DNA of 64,000 nucleotides from Gammaproteobacteria bacterium (GTDB taxonomy: Bacteria > Pseudomonadota > Gammaproteobacteria > Burkholderiales > Burkholderiaceae_B), in contig JAURJT010000040.1 in the NCBI GenBank assembly GCA_030832095.1, positions 1 through 64,000 on the forward strand. Reading direction: 5' to 3'. Positions 8,232 through 16,237 of the stretch are shown here, piece by piece. The translations under genes and the position numbers were made by a program. Below the pieces are notes generated by a model. That model was not told the DNA's origin and did no database searches. It was given only the letters and a program-made list of their open reading frames with translations. Numbering within the stretch: the first letter of the stretch is position 1; each line of letters opens with the position of its first letter.

Positions 8232-9116
8232 TTATTTTTTTGCCGGCATCGTTTTTGTTTTTGGCTTTGCTTTGCTCTCTGACGCCCAATGATTGCCTTT
8301 GGCTGAAGTTGTGCGTTTGAGTTCGACACCGTATTGATACAGGTCGGGTCGATACTGCACGCAGATCAACTCAACCGGTCGTTCAAAACGATCGTAAACA
8401 ATGCGCTCAGAGGACAACAATGCGGCGCCAGGCTCAACGTGCAACGCACGCGCAACTTCTGGCGTGGCTTGCACCGCAGAAATCACCTGTTCGGCGCGAG
8501 CAATCACGATACCAGCAGCCTCAAGTAGGTCAATTAACGGGCGCGTTGACATCTGCTCAGTTTTGACTTGTCGGCTCACAAACAAAGGTAAATGTGTCAC
8601 TGCGTATGAGAATGGCACGCCGTTAAGGCGTCGAACGCGTACCGACCAGAGCACCGTAGCCTTGTGCTTCACCTTAAGTTTTGTCGCCACTTCTGTACCC
8701 GCCGGCACCTGCTCATGGGACAGCAGTTCTACACTTGTTGCATCCCCCATGCGGCGATTATTTTCAATCATGCCTTCAACCCCTGCCACCAGCTGAGTAC
8801 TCGGCCGATAAAGTGCAACGATGGATTGTTTGCCCTGAGTTTTGACAATGAGTCCGCGTGCGGCCAGTTCGTCTAGGGCACGGCGTGCGGTGATACGAGA
8901 AACCTCTAAGGCTTTTTCTATCTGGCTTTCACTTGGAAATATCGCGCCAGAGGCGAAGGAGCCCTCTAAGATACGATCCCGTAAAAATGAAAAAATCTGA
9001 TGGTACAAAGGACTGGGCAAGCTTTTATTCGTTCGAAAGCTTGTCCAGTCAGATCTTTTGACCCGTTTCGGGAGCGACTGCTTCGCTACATTTTTTTTAG
9101 GTAGCGCTTGGCTCAT
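8232..9116 (-). CDS. GntR family regulator with UTRA ligand-binding domain (HutC subfamily)
   Basis: A basic N-terminal tail of about 35 residues precedes a GntR winged helix (LYHQIFSFLRDRILEG, IFPSESQIEKALEVSRITARRALDELAARG). The C-terminal UTRA domain runs from about residue 125 to 270 (VRRLNGVPFSYAVTHLPL, ARALHVEPGAALLSSERIVYD). It is the last gene of the TRAP/DUF1446 operon, 17 bp after the large permease gene. Members usually repress the adjacent catabolic genes and release DNA on ligand binding. The 16-bp palindrome at 15300-15315, which fits the GT...AC form of HutC-type operators, is the probable target, making the operon autoregulated. Confidence 0.9.
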   Translation of the reverse strand: MSQALPKKNVAKQSLPKRVKRSDWTSFRTNKSLPSPLYHQIFSFLRDRILEGSFASGAIFPSESQIEKALEVSRITARRALDELAARGLIVKTQGKQSIVALYRPSTQLVAGVEGMIENNRRMGDATSVELLSHEQVPAGTEVATKLKVKHKATVLWSVRVRRLNGVPFSYAVTHLPLFVSRQVKTEQMSTRPLIDLLEAAGIVIARAEQVISAVQATPEVARALHVEPGAALLSSERIVYDRFERPVELICVQYRPDLYQYGVELKRTTSAKGNHWASESKAKPKTKTMPAKK

Positions 9117-9133
9117 CTCTTCAAGCCCCTAAG

Positions 9134-10435
9134 CTACTTTGTCATTGCTCGCGGCAGCCACAGGGCAATCTCGGGCCAAAACACCAACAGGGCAACGACA
9201 AGAAACATGATCAGATGAAAAGGAATCGTGCCGTATACAACCTCTGAAAGCTTACCTTTCCAGATACTTTGTATGACAAATAAATTGATTCCAACAGGTG
9301 GCGTGATCTGACCCATCTCAATAAATAATACCAAGATGACACCAAACCACACAGGGTCAATCCCGTACTTGAGCAACACAGGATAGAGCAGCGGTACGGT
9401 AATGACAATCATCCCGATACTTTCAATTAAGCAGCCGAGAATGGTGTAAAGAACAAATAGTGCCAATAAAAACTCAAAGCGCGTCAGATTGAGTGCACCT
9501 AAAAAATTTGTGAGATCACGACCAACGCCAGCCATTGAGATGGCATAAGAAAACAAAAACGCGCTATAGACGATAAAAAGAATATTGCCACTGACTAAAA
9601 CAGTGTCAAACATGGCGCCACGAAAGGCCTGCCAATCTAAATTACCCCAGATGCGCGCGATGATGATTGCAAAGAGGCAGCCCACACCCGCCGCCTCTGT
9701 GGGCGTGACCAGACCCATATAAATGCTACCCATCGTGCCGCCAATCAACAATACAAAGGGCATCAGGTCGAAGATGGCGCGCAACCATTCAGCGCGCGTA
9801 GTAGTGGTCGTCTCTTTAGGAGCAGTAGAGGGTTTTAAGATCGCATGGATTGCGACGTACAGCATGAATAGACCTGTGAGTAGTAAACCGGGCACGACAC
9901 CAGCCATAAACAATTTGGCAATTGAGGTTTCTGTGAAGGTGCCATAGATGATGAAGGCCAGACTGGGTGGGATCATGATGCCGAGTGTGCCCCCCGCGGC
10001 GAGCGTGCCCGCCGAAAGCTTGCGGTCATAACCACGCTGTAATAACTGGGGTAGGGCAACCGAGCCAATCGCCGCGGCGGTGGCAACGCTTGAGCCACTG
10101 ATTGCGGCAAATAAAGCGCAACCCGCTACGTTGGTTTGTAACAGGCCACCGGGGATGCGTTTCACAAACAGCGACAACGCGCGATACACGCTAAAACTCA
10201 AGCCGCTTTTCTCCATAATGAGTGCAAGCATGATGAACAGCGGGATAGCGGTTAGCGTAAAACTATCCATACTTCCCCAACTCACCAAGCCCATGGCTTT
10301 TAAGCTACCAAAGCCGCCATGTGTTGTGATGTAGAGCAAGGAGGCGACCGTGATCGCAAAGGGCACCCAGAGACCCGAGCATAGCAAGGCGATAAAGACG
10401 CCAAAGATCAAAATAATTTCGGTGCCTGAACTCAT
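9134..10435 (-). CDS. TRAP transporter large permease (DctM family)
   Basis: A very hydrophobic protein of 433 residues with about 12 transmembrane segments. DctM-type motifs include IPLFIMLALIMEKSG, GCALFAAISGSSVATAAAIG and GTLGIMIPPSLAFIIYG, and the second half ends with GQITPPVGINLFV. It forms the Na+-driven channel of a TRAP importer. I use the ATG at 10435, which overlaps the TGA of the small permease gene in ATGA; longer in-frame starts would lie inside that gene. This coding stretch is visibly richer in A+T than its surroundings (for example about one third G+C around 9541-9600). Confidence 0.92.
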   Translation of the reverse strand: MSSGTEIILIFGVFIALLCSGLWVPFAITVASLLYITTHGGFGSLKAMGLVSWGSMDSFTLTAIPLFIMLALIMEKSGLSFSVYRALSLFVKRIPGGLLQTNVAGCALFAAISGSSVATAAAIGSVALPQLLQRGYDRKLSAGTLAAGGTLGIMIPPSLAFIIYGTFTETSIAKLFMAGVVPGLLLTGLFMLYVAIHAILKPSTAPKETTTTTRAEWLRAIFDLMPFVLLIGGTMGSIYMGLVTPTEAAGVGCLFAIIIARIWGNLDWQAFRGAMFDTVLVSGNILFIVYSAFLFSYAISMAGVGRDLTNFLGALNLTRFEFLLALFVLYTILGCLIESIGMIVITVPLLYPVLLKYGIDPVWFGVILVLFIEMGQITPPVGINLFVIQSIWKGKLSEVVYGTIPFHLIMFLVVALLVFWPEIALWLPRAMTK

Positions 10436-10956
10436 TGCTGTGCCTCCTTGGCGCCTTGAATCACGCGTTTGATATCGCGCAACAACATCACGACCAGCGC
10501 CATACAAAGTAGGGTGATGCCCAAAGGCATGACCAGTCTCGGGATCCAGAGAGGGGTCTCTAGTAAAGTCGGTGCAAGATCGTTGCGAACATAGCTCGCA
10601 ATGACAAAATTAATCAGGTGATAGTCCAAAATCACCGAGGTTGCTAAAGCGATCAAAATAAAGATCACCATCAGCACGCGGTTTTGCTGCGCGGATAAAC
10701 GACTTGTGAATAACTCAACCTGATGGAAACTGTTGTGCATGGCACAGCCCGCCAAGCTTAAAAAAGAGACGGTGACTAACAAATAGCCACCAAGCTCTTC
10801 GGATAATTCAAGATTAAATCCTAGCAGTCGAGCGGTCACCTCAGCCACGACTAACAGCATCATCGCAAGCATCGCGAGTTGACAGAACACCATGGTGCCA
10901 TCGATAAAACCTTTGCCCCAGTAGTGCTCTTCAGTACTGTTCGTCGTGGTGTTCAT
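10432..10956 (-). CDS. TRAP transporter small permease (DctQ family)
   Basis: 174 residues with four predicted transmembrane helices (about 21-43, 52-75, 92-113, 134-160), the layout of DctQ small subunits that pair with DctM. AGAGGTC precedes the ATG by 6 nt. It follows the receptor gene by 9 bp and overlaps the large permease gene by the ATGA motif, so the three transport genes are co-transcribed and probably translationally coupled. Confidence 0.9.
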   Translation of the reverse strand: MNTTTNSTEEHYWGKGFIDGTMVFCQLAMLAMMLLVVAEVTARLLGFNLELSEELGGYLLVTVSFLSLAGCAMHNSFHQVELFTSRLSAQQNRVLMVIFILIALATSVILDYHLINFVIASYVRNDLAPTLLETPLWIPRLVMPLGITLLCMALVVMLLRDIKRVIQGAKEAQQ

Positions 10957-10965
10957 GGCTGACCT

Positions 10966-11958
10966 CTAGCGACCAATCGCTGCGCGGATTTTAGAAAGTG
11001 CTTCTACTGCATCGGGACCTTGTTTTTCAGCCCAGGTTTTCCAATAGGGTTCCATCATTTTTGCGCCCAAGGCCATATCGGCGGCCGTCGCCTCAGTGAT
11101 CTTCATACCCTTGGCGCGCAACGCAGCCGTGACTTGATCTTCTTCTTCAAAAAGCGTTTTGGTGTTCCAGGGCATGACGTCTGAAACGATGCTCTTGAGC
11201 TTGGCTTGAGTGCCAGGGGTCAGCTTGTCGTAGGCGCTTTTGTTGACGATGATGAAGGCGTTAAAGTAATTGGGTCCTAAGCGGTAGCTGTATTTCAACA
11301 AGTCACCCCAGATTTTTCCGCCACCTGAACTGGCGGTGAAGACGCCGCTAATGACGCCGGTATCCAAAGCTGAGGGCACCTCTTCAGCGCCCAAGGTTGC
11401 AGGTACGCCGCCGAACTGACGCACGAAGGCAGACTGTTCGGGCGAGGTCACGCGCATTTTCTGGCCTTTGAAGTCTGCCAACGATTCAAGCTTGTTGCGC
11501 GACCACGAGACTTGTAGTGGGTAGTAATAGCCGCCTAGCACTTGCACGCCTTTTGAGGCGTAGGCCTTTTCAATGTAAGGCATCATGATTTTGAGGGCGA
11601 TTTCAAGGTGCTCTGTTGTGACCAAGAGCATGGGCAACTGAAGCAAGCCACCGATTGGGATGTTGCCTTGGTAAAGTCCGTCGTCACCAAGCTGCATGGT
11701 GCCTTCCGCAACCGCCTGGGTGATCGTGGTGGTTTTGATCGGAACGGCGCCCGCCAAGTGGTAGTTAATTTTTAATTCGCCGTTTGTTTCTTTAGCGACC
11801 CGTTCAGTAATGGTTTGCAAACCTCTTGCGCCTGCCAACGTTGCGGCGGGGGCATAGGTGTAGGCGTTCCAGTCAACGGCGTGCGCCGAGGGCGTCAAGC
11901 CAAATCCTGCTGAAACAATGCTGATACTTGCTGCGAGTGCAATGCGAAGGCTCTTCAT
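10966..11958 (-). CDS. TRAP transporter solute receptor (DctP family)
   Basis: A 330-residue periplasmic protein with a signal peptide (MKSLRIALAASISIVSAGFG, cleavage near SAHA-VDW). The DctP fold is recognisable from AEGTMQLGDDG, the region LESLADFKGQKMRVTSPE with the Arg that normally binds a substrate carboxylate (about residue 158), and VPSALDTGVISGVFT. AGGAG lies 8 nt ahead of the ATG, which overlaps the stop codon of the lyase gene (ATGA). The carboxylate-binding Arg region suggests an organic acid ligand; its identity is unknown. Confidence 0.9.
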   Translation of the reverse strand: MKSLRIALAASISIVSAGFGLTPSAHAVDWNAYTYAPAATLAGARGLQTITERVAKETNGELKINYHLAGAVPIKTTTITQAVAEGTMQLGDDGLYQGNIPIGGLLQLPMLLVTTEHLEIALKIMMPYIEKAYASKGVQVLGGYYYPLQVSWSRNKLESLADFKGQKMRVTSPEQSAFVRQFGGVPATLGAEEVPSALDTGVISGVFTASSGGGKIWGDLLKYSYRLGPNYFNAFIIVNKSAYDKLTPGTQAKLKSIVSDVMPWNTKTLFEEEDQVTAALRAKGMKITEATAADMALGAKMMEPYWKTWAEKQGPDAVEALSKIRAAIGR

Positions 11959-12878
11959 TTTGTGGACTCCTGGGTGGTGGGTTGGACATAACGGCTCTCA
12001 ATCTCCATAAAAGCCGGGTACTCAAACAGATTCCAAAGGGTGCGATGGTCAACCATACGATCCGAGAACGCCGCGCTTGAGCCATTACGCGCTAACTCTT
12101 CATATAAGGCCTTGCCGACTGAAGCAATGACCCGGGTCATCGAATTAGGAAAGATCGCGATGCTATAGCCCAAGGCGGTGAGTTGATCAACGGGTAGCAT
12201 CGGCGTGCGACCCCCTTCAACTAGATTCGCAAGCGTTGGTATTTTGAGCTGTTGGTTGAGCAGACGCATTTCGTCAGCAGATTCTGGCGACTCAAGAAAG
12301 CACACGTCGGCGCCTGCCTCGGCGTAGCGCTGCGAGCGTTCGATGGCAGCGTTGAGGCCGAGATCACTGCGAGCATCGGTACGCGCGATGATGACGACAT
12401 TCGGATCGTGCCGCGTATCAACTGCGGCTTTAATGCGCCCGACCATTTCTTCGGTCGAGACGATCTTACGACCGGGCTCATGTCCGCAGCGTTTGGGCCA
12501 CTGTTGATCTTCGATCTGGATGCCACTGATGCCCGCGCGTTCGAATTCACGCACGGTGCGAATCACATTCAGTGGCCCGCCATAACCCGTATCGGCATCG
12601 GCGATAATGGGGATGGTTGTGACGTCGGCCATGCGCTTAGCCTGATCCACAATTTCGGCAAAAGACAGTAGCGCAACATCGGGTGCGCCCAGACGCGTAA
12701 TCGAGACCCCCGAGCCGGTCATATAAGCGGCTTTGCACCCAGCCTGTTCGGCGAGTCGAATCGTCAGACAGTCAAAGGCGCCGGGCGCGACCAGCAGCGC
12801 AGGGTCAGCAATCAGTGCGCGCAGCTGTTGATTTTTCCCGGGATGAATGCCCAGGGAGAGAGGCATTGAGAGACTCAT
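11955..12878 (-). CDS. isocitrate lyase/PEP mutase family lyase
   Basis: A 307-residue (beta/alpha)8 barrel enzyme. It has the metal site DADTGYG (94-100), the substrate loop QIEDQQWPKRCGHEPGRKIV with the catalytic Cys131 in KRCGH, and IIARTDAR near 160. The Cys separates lyases (2-methylisocitrate, 2,3-dimethylmalate, oxaloacetate-type) from PEP mutases. It should cleave a 2-hydroxy di- or tricarboxylate to an oxoacid plus an acid. I use the ATG at 12878, which overlaps the stop of the upstream isochorismatase gene and has AAAAGG ahead. Context (TRAP importer, amide hydrolases) suggests a catabolic C-C cleavage step rather than the methylcitrate cycle; no prpC or acnD is nearby. Confidence 0.88.
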   Translation of the reverse strand: MSLSMPLSLGIHPGKNQQLRALIADPALLVAPGAFDCLTIRLAEQAGCKAAYMTGSGVSITRLGAPDVALLSFAEIVDQAKRMADVTTIPIIADADTGYGGPLNVIRTVREFERAGISGIQIEDQQWPKRCGHEPGRKIVSTEEMVGRIKAAVDTRHDPNVVIIARTDARSDLGLNAAIERSQRYAEAGADVCFLESPESADEMRLLNQQLKIPTLANLVEGGRTPMLPVDQLTALGYSIAIFPNSMTRVIASVGKALYEELARNGSSAAFSDRMVDHRTLWNLFEYPAFMEIESRYVQPTTQESTK

Positions 12879-13543
12879 GCGAGGGCCTTTTGTTTTGCAG
12901 TTTGAATGGCAGAGAGGACAGTATCGCAACTATGGATTGGATAGCGCGCACGAAAGAAGTTGAGAGAGCCTTCATGGAGTAACGCATTGGGGGTCGCTAC
13001 CGCGTCTTCAAGCACGACGACGTAATAGTCGTGATACGAGGCAGACCGCACGGTGGATTCAACGCACCCTTCGGTCACGGTACCCAAAATAATCACGCTT
13101 TGAATACCCTGTGTACGCAAGATGTGATCGAGGTTGGTACCGACAAAACCGTCAGGGCGAAATTTTTCAACGACCCAGTCTGTTTTTTGAACGGTTAAGC
13201 CCTCTACAAATTCGTAGCCCCAAGTGCCGGGCTTGGTGTAGTCAGGGGCTTTGCCATCACGTGTTTTAAAGCGCAACCACGCAGGCGAGTCCATGCGAGC
13301 ATCCGAGAGTGACGCTTGTCGTAAAAAAATCGTTCGCATACCTAACGCTTGGGCTTTGCCAACAAAATCAACCATTTTTTTGACGGCTGGCGCCATGCGT
13401 GCAACATCTTTTCCGAATTTAGCAAAGTGCCCGTCTACGTGACAAAAGTCATTTTGAACATCGACCACGATGACCGCAGTCCAGCGCGGATCAACAAGCT
13501 CGTCAAGCGTATCTAAAACTTCGCGGCCCATGATGGTTTTCAT
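12875..13543 (-). CDS. isochorismatase-family cysteine hydrolase
   Basis: A 222-residue cysteine hydrolase with the full catalytic triad: Asp28 (VVDVQNDFC), Lys127 (VVEKFRPDGF) and Cys160 (TVTEGCVEST), including the cis-peptide region before the Cys. The family includes nicotinamidase, biuret hydrolase, ureidoacrylate amidohydrolase (RutB) and maleamate amidohydrolase. Most likely it releases ammonia or a carbamoyl group from an amide. The gene overlaps the lyase gene by ATGA and lies 46 bp after the AtuA-like gene, within the operon. Confidence 0.88.
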   Translation of the reverse strand: MKTIMGREVLDTLDELVDPRWTAVIVVDVQNDFCHVDGHFAKFGKDVARMAPAVKKMVDFVGKAQALGMRTIFLRQASLSDARMDSPAWLRFKTRDGKAPDYTKPGTWGYEFVEGLTVQKTDWVVEKFRPDGFVGTNLDHILRTQGIQSVIILGTVTEGCVESTVRSASYHDYYVVVLEDAVATPNALLHEGSLNFFRARYPIHSCDTVLSAIQTAKQKALA

Positions 13544-13589
13544 TTAAGGCATCCTGTATTGAGGTGTATTCAGTCGCGTGCCGTTGCAA

Positions 13590-14966
13590 CTAAATTTGTT
13601 CGATTGAGACGGGAAATAATTGCTCGTGATCATCAGCGGGCATCACGTGATAAGCGGCAAAGCGGTAGGCTGGACCGCCAACCAATTCGGGTGGCGTAAA
13701 CGGAAACGCAATATTGCCGCCGGTGCACTGCCGGCCTGAAAAACCTTGGTGCAGTAAAAACTGTTTGAAGGTTTTTGCAGCCGCCATGGCGATGTCGGGG
13801 GCGCGTGCAATGATCTCGATCAAGATGAAGACTTCGCGCGCGGCTTGTACGCCAGGCGTTTGAGTCCAGAGCGCCACGCCGTCTAAGCCGTAAAGTCTGG
13901 GATAGATTTCGTAGTCGCCGGCCACCAAGCCGCGGGTGGTCTGCTCGACGGTGGCCAGAATCGGTCGCAGCTGCGCGATAAAACGTGGGTCGGCGGTTCC
14001 GGCCAGCAGCACCGCACGATGGCCGACCAAGGCACTGCCTTCGACCTTGATCGTCGTGCGTGTTGCGGGTTGCCAGGTGGCACCTGTGACGTGCGTGCGG
14101 CGTTCATCCAATGCGGTGTAACGCGCCGCGTCGACTTTTAGTGTGCCGTCAGGCTCGGTAAAACTAATCGGGTCGGCCTGTTCATACAGGCTATGAGCAG
14201 CCACTGACAGCGGGGTGGCTCGTCGTGCTGGGTTCATGCTCTCAAGCGCAAACCCCTTTGCGTCAAGCGTGGCCAGCATGGCATCGCGCCCGCCTGGTTC
14301 GCAGCAAATCGAAGTGCATTCGATAATCTTCGCCATGTGCATGACATTGGCCATGTCAAAGCCTAGCATTTTTGGCAAACTCGCAAACACGGCGGTATCG
14401 CAGGCTCTGCCCGCAATGATGACGTCTGGTTCGAGCGCCAGCGCGCGTTCGAAGGGCGCGCAGCCAATTTGGCCCACAAGATGCGCGCAGGCATCCAAAT
14501 CAGCCTGCGTGATTGGCAGGTTGCCACCCAGCGCTTTGAGCTCGCCCGCAGAAAGTGCTTGCCCAACGCGGGCTGCCGTGAGATCTGAACGAATCGTCGC
14601 GAGGCGAAAATGGAGGCTGTGCTCGCGTGCGATCTGGCGAATCATGTCTAGGGTTGCCTCTAGGTGAGGCGCCGCGCCCGCGGTGCCCGCCGTACCGATG
14701 ATGAGGGGCACGTTGAGCTTGCGCGCACCAATCAGTACGGCGGCAAGATCGCGCTTGGTGATAGATGGGCTCGTTGCCATTTCACCCGAGCCCAAATAAA
14801 CGGGGCCTGGGTCAACTGAGCCCATGTCACAGCCAATAAAATCGGGTTCGCGGGCTAAGCCGGCGGCGAGTGCTTGCTCGGGGATGCCGTAGCCTAGCTG
14901 GCCCGACGCCGAGAGCACTTTCAAGACTGTTGGTTTGCGTGCGAGCAACGCTTTGACGGCGCTCAT
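13590..14966 (-). CDS. AtuA-like (DUF1446, acyclic terpene utilisation) family protein
   Basis: 458 residues beginning with the typical SASGQLGYGIPEQALAAGL block, then GCDMGSVDPGPVYLG and IGTAGTAGAAPHLE, as in DUF1446 proteins. The founding member AtuA belongs to the acyclic terpene utilisation cluster of Pseudomonas, but its reaction is not defined, and many homologues stand beside DUF4387 proteins in organic-acid operons, as here. The ATG overlaps the stop of the DUF4387 gene (ATGA), indicating coupled synthesis and perhaps a complex. I assign no reaction. Confidence 0.85.
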   Translation of the reverse strand: MSAVKALLARKPTVLKVLSASGQLGYGIPEQALAAGLAREPDFIGCDMGSVDPGPVYLGSGEMATSPSITKRDLAAVLIGARKLNVPLIIGTAGTAGAAPHLEATLDMIRQIAREHSLHFRLATIRSDLTAARVGQALSAGELKALGGNLPITQADLDACAHLVGQIGCAPFERALALEPDVIIAGRACDTAVFASLPKMLGFDMANVMHMAKIIECTSICCEPGGRDAMLATLDAKGFALESMNPARRATPLSVAAHSLYEQADPISFTEPDGTLKVDAARYTALDERRTHVTGATWQPATRTTIKVEGSALVGHRAVLLAGTADPRFIAQLRPILATVEQTTRGLVAGDYEIYPRLYGLDGVALWTQTPGVQAAREVFILIEIIARAPDIAMAAAKTFKQFLLHQGFSGRQCTGGNIAFPFTPPELVGGPAYRFAAYHVMPADDHEQLFPVSIEQI

Positions 14967-15268
14967 ATTTCAAGATCCAGTAAAGGGACATGCTGTTGAG
15001 CGCCATACACATCATGGTCGCCTGGCGAGCCCGAGACAATGGCACGCGGCATGGCAATTTTGATTGCCCGCGCCGCTTGGTAGGGCGTCACAATCACCTC
15101 GGCAGACGCAACGTTGTAGAGTCGCGCTAACGCGGCGGGCTGGAGGGTTGAGGCACGTTTGGCGGCCTCAAACGCCTCGTTGGTCGGAAACATCAAATCA
15201 AACGATAAGGTCAATGGCCCTGCATTTTTGCTGCGTATCACCGTCGCAATGTCTGTGAGTCGGGGCAC
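14963..15268 (-). CDS. DUF4387 family protein
   Basis: A 101-residue protein with the family's opening IRSKNAGPLTLSFDLMFP and a following helix-rich part. DUF4387 is a small domain of unknown function that is often encoded beside, or fused to, the DUF1446/AtuA domain. The start is GTG at 15268 with AAAGGAG 6 nt upstream. It is the first gene of the eight-gene operon, about 30 nt behind the predicted transcription start. Confidence 0.82.
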   Translation of the reverse strand: MPRLTDIATVIRSKNAGPLTLSFDLMFPTNEAFEAAKRASTLQPAALARLYNVASAEVIVTPYQAARAIKIAMPRAIVSGSPGDHDVYGAQQHVPLLDLEI

Positions 15269-15299
15269 GCGCGCTCCTTTGTTATTATTCGATTTATCG

Positions 15300-15315
15300 A
15301 CTTGTTATAACAAGT
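15300..15315. promoter_or_regulatory. 16-bp perfect palindrome, probable GntR/UTRA operator
   Basis: ACTTGTTATAACAAGT is its own reverse complement. The core GTTATAAC has the GT-N-AC form typical of HutC-subfamily GntR operators. It covers the predicted -10 box of the operon promoter, so bound repressor would exclude RNA polymerase. A partial half-site (TTGTTAT) recurs about 15 bp downstream. Confidence 0.75.
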
Positions 15316-15332
15316 TGTATTTGGATTTGCAA
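15304..15332 (-). promoter_or_regulatory. sigma-70-type promoter of the DUF4387-to-GntR operon
   Basis: On the minus strand TTGCAA (15332-15327) and TATAAC (15309-15304) are separated by exactly 17 nt. They match the -35 and -10 consensus at four and five of six positions. Transcription would begin near 15297, about 30 nt ahead of the GTG start codon. Confidence 0.65.
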
Positions 15333-15386
15333 GTCGAACCGTCAGCGGGTGCTCCTACATTTTGTGGTCTTGTACAGCTATTAACG

Positions 15387-16085
15387 TTATTCAATGTGAG
15401 ATTTACAAGAGTTTGAACCAAATTTTTCTTTGAGATCGACTAATACATCGGTGATTGACTCAACGTCGGCAAATTTCATGTCCAGATCAAACATATTGGC
15501 CTGATGAGCCTGCGGGCTGCGATCACCGCAAGCTTCATCCACCACAATCACTCTAAAGTTATGTGAAAACGCATCGGTCGCACCAGCTCGTACACAGCCA
15601 GAGGTCGAAATCCCACAAATGACGAGGGTATCGATTTTGTCGTAACGTAAAAAGGCCTCAAGTGGTGTGCAAAAAAAACAAGAGGGCTTATTTTTTAAGA
15701 TGATTCGATCAATGGGGCGTGGCGCGTAGGCTTCTGGCCACTGATCGGCACGTGGATCACTTGTGTATTGAAAGGCATCGGGTTCGGCAAGTTTGTAGTT
15801 CCAAGCGCCACGATACGTTGGGTGACTACGATCGTCACGGCGGCTGTAATAAATCGGAAGATTCAGGGCGCGAAAGGTGTCGGTAAGTGTGACGAGCGCG
15901 CGGGTGACCGAAACCATTTCGCGACCACACATTGAATAAGCGGGGTCGACGAACATATGTGTGGTGTCGATATTCAGTAGCGCGACACGCTCGCCCATAC
16001 CGATGCGTTGGGCGAACCCCCCCTTGCGGTAAGTTTCGAGCTCTTCGTCGGGCACGTAGCCACGCCACTTTTCTAGTTTGTCCAT
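15387..16085 (-). CDS. isochorismatase-family hydrolase (N-carbamoylsarcosine amidase-like)
   Basis: 232 residues with a catalytic triad Asp40 (LLNIDTTHMF), Lys133 (ILKNKPSCFF) and Cys164 (GISTSGCVRA). The N-terminal extension of about 32 residues and the STSGCVRA motif resemble the N-carbamoylsarcosine amidase group. It is only distantly similar to the second isochorismatase of the neighbouring operon, so the two should act on different amides. AAGGAG stands 6 nt before the ATG. It lies 118 bp upstream of the DUF4387 gene on the same strand and may be read by its own promoter, with read-through into the operon possible. Confidence 0.87.
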   Translation of the reverse strand: MDKLEKWRGYVPDEELETYRKGGFAQRIGMGERVALLNIDTTHMFVDPAYSMCGREMVSVTRALVTLTDTFRALNLPIYYSRRDDRSHPTYRGAWNYKLAEPDAFQYTSDPRADQWPEAYAPRPIDRIILKNKPSCFFCTPLEAFLRYDKIDTLVICGISTSGCVRAGATDAFSHNFRVIVVDEACGDRSPQAHQANMFDLDMKFADVESITDVLVDLKEKFGSNSCKSHIE

Positions 16086-16237
16086 GGTGTCTCCTTATTG
16101 ACCAATCTTCTCGGTTCTGTTGTGATAGAGCACGTTGCATTTAAACATTGTGTGGTTTGTCAGCAAATGCTTGTCTGTTTCGGCGCTGGCTATCGTAGCG
16201 AAGCGCGGATCAGAAATGATATCTTAATGGAGATCAA

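Noticed and set aside
8150-8300. T-rich stretch between the Bug gene and the GntR gene as a terminator
   Set aside because: A run of T residues is present near 8230, but no stem precedes it on the plus strand.
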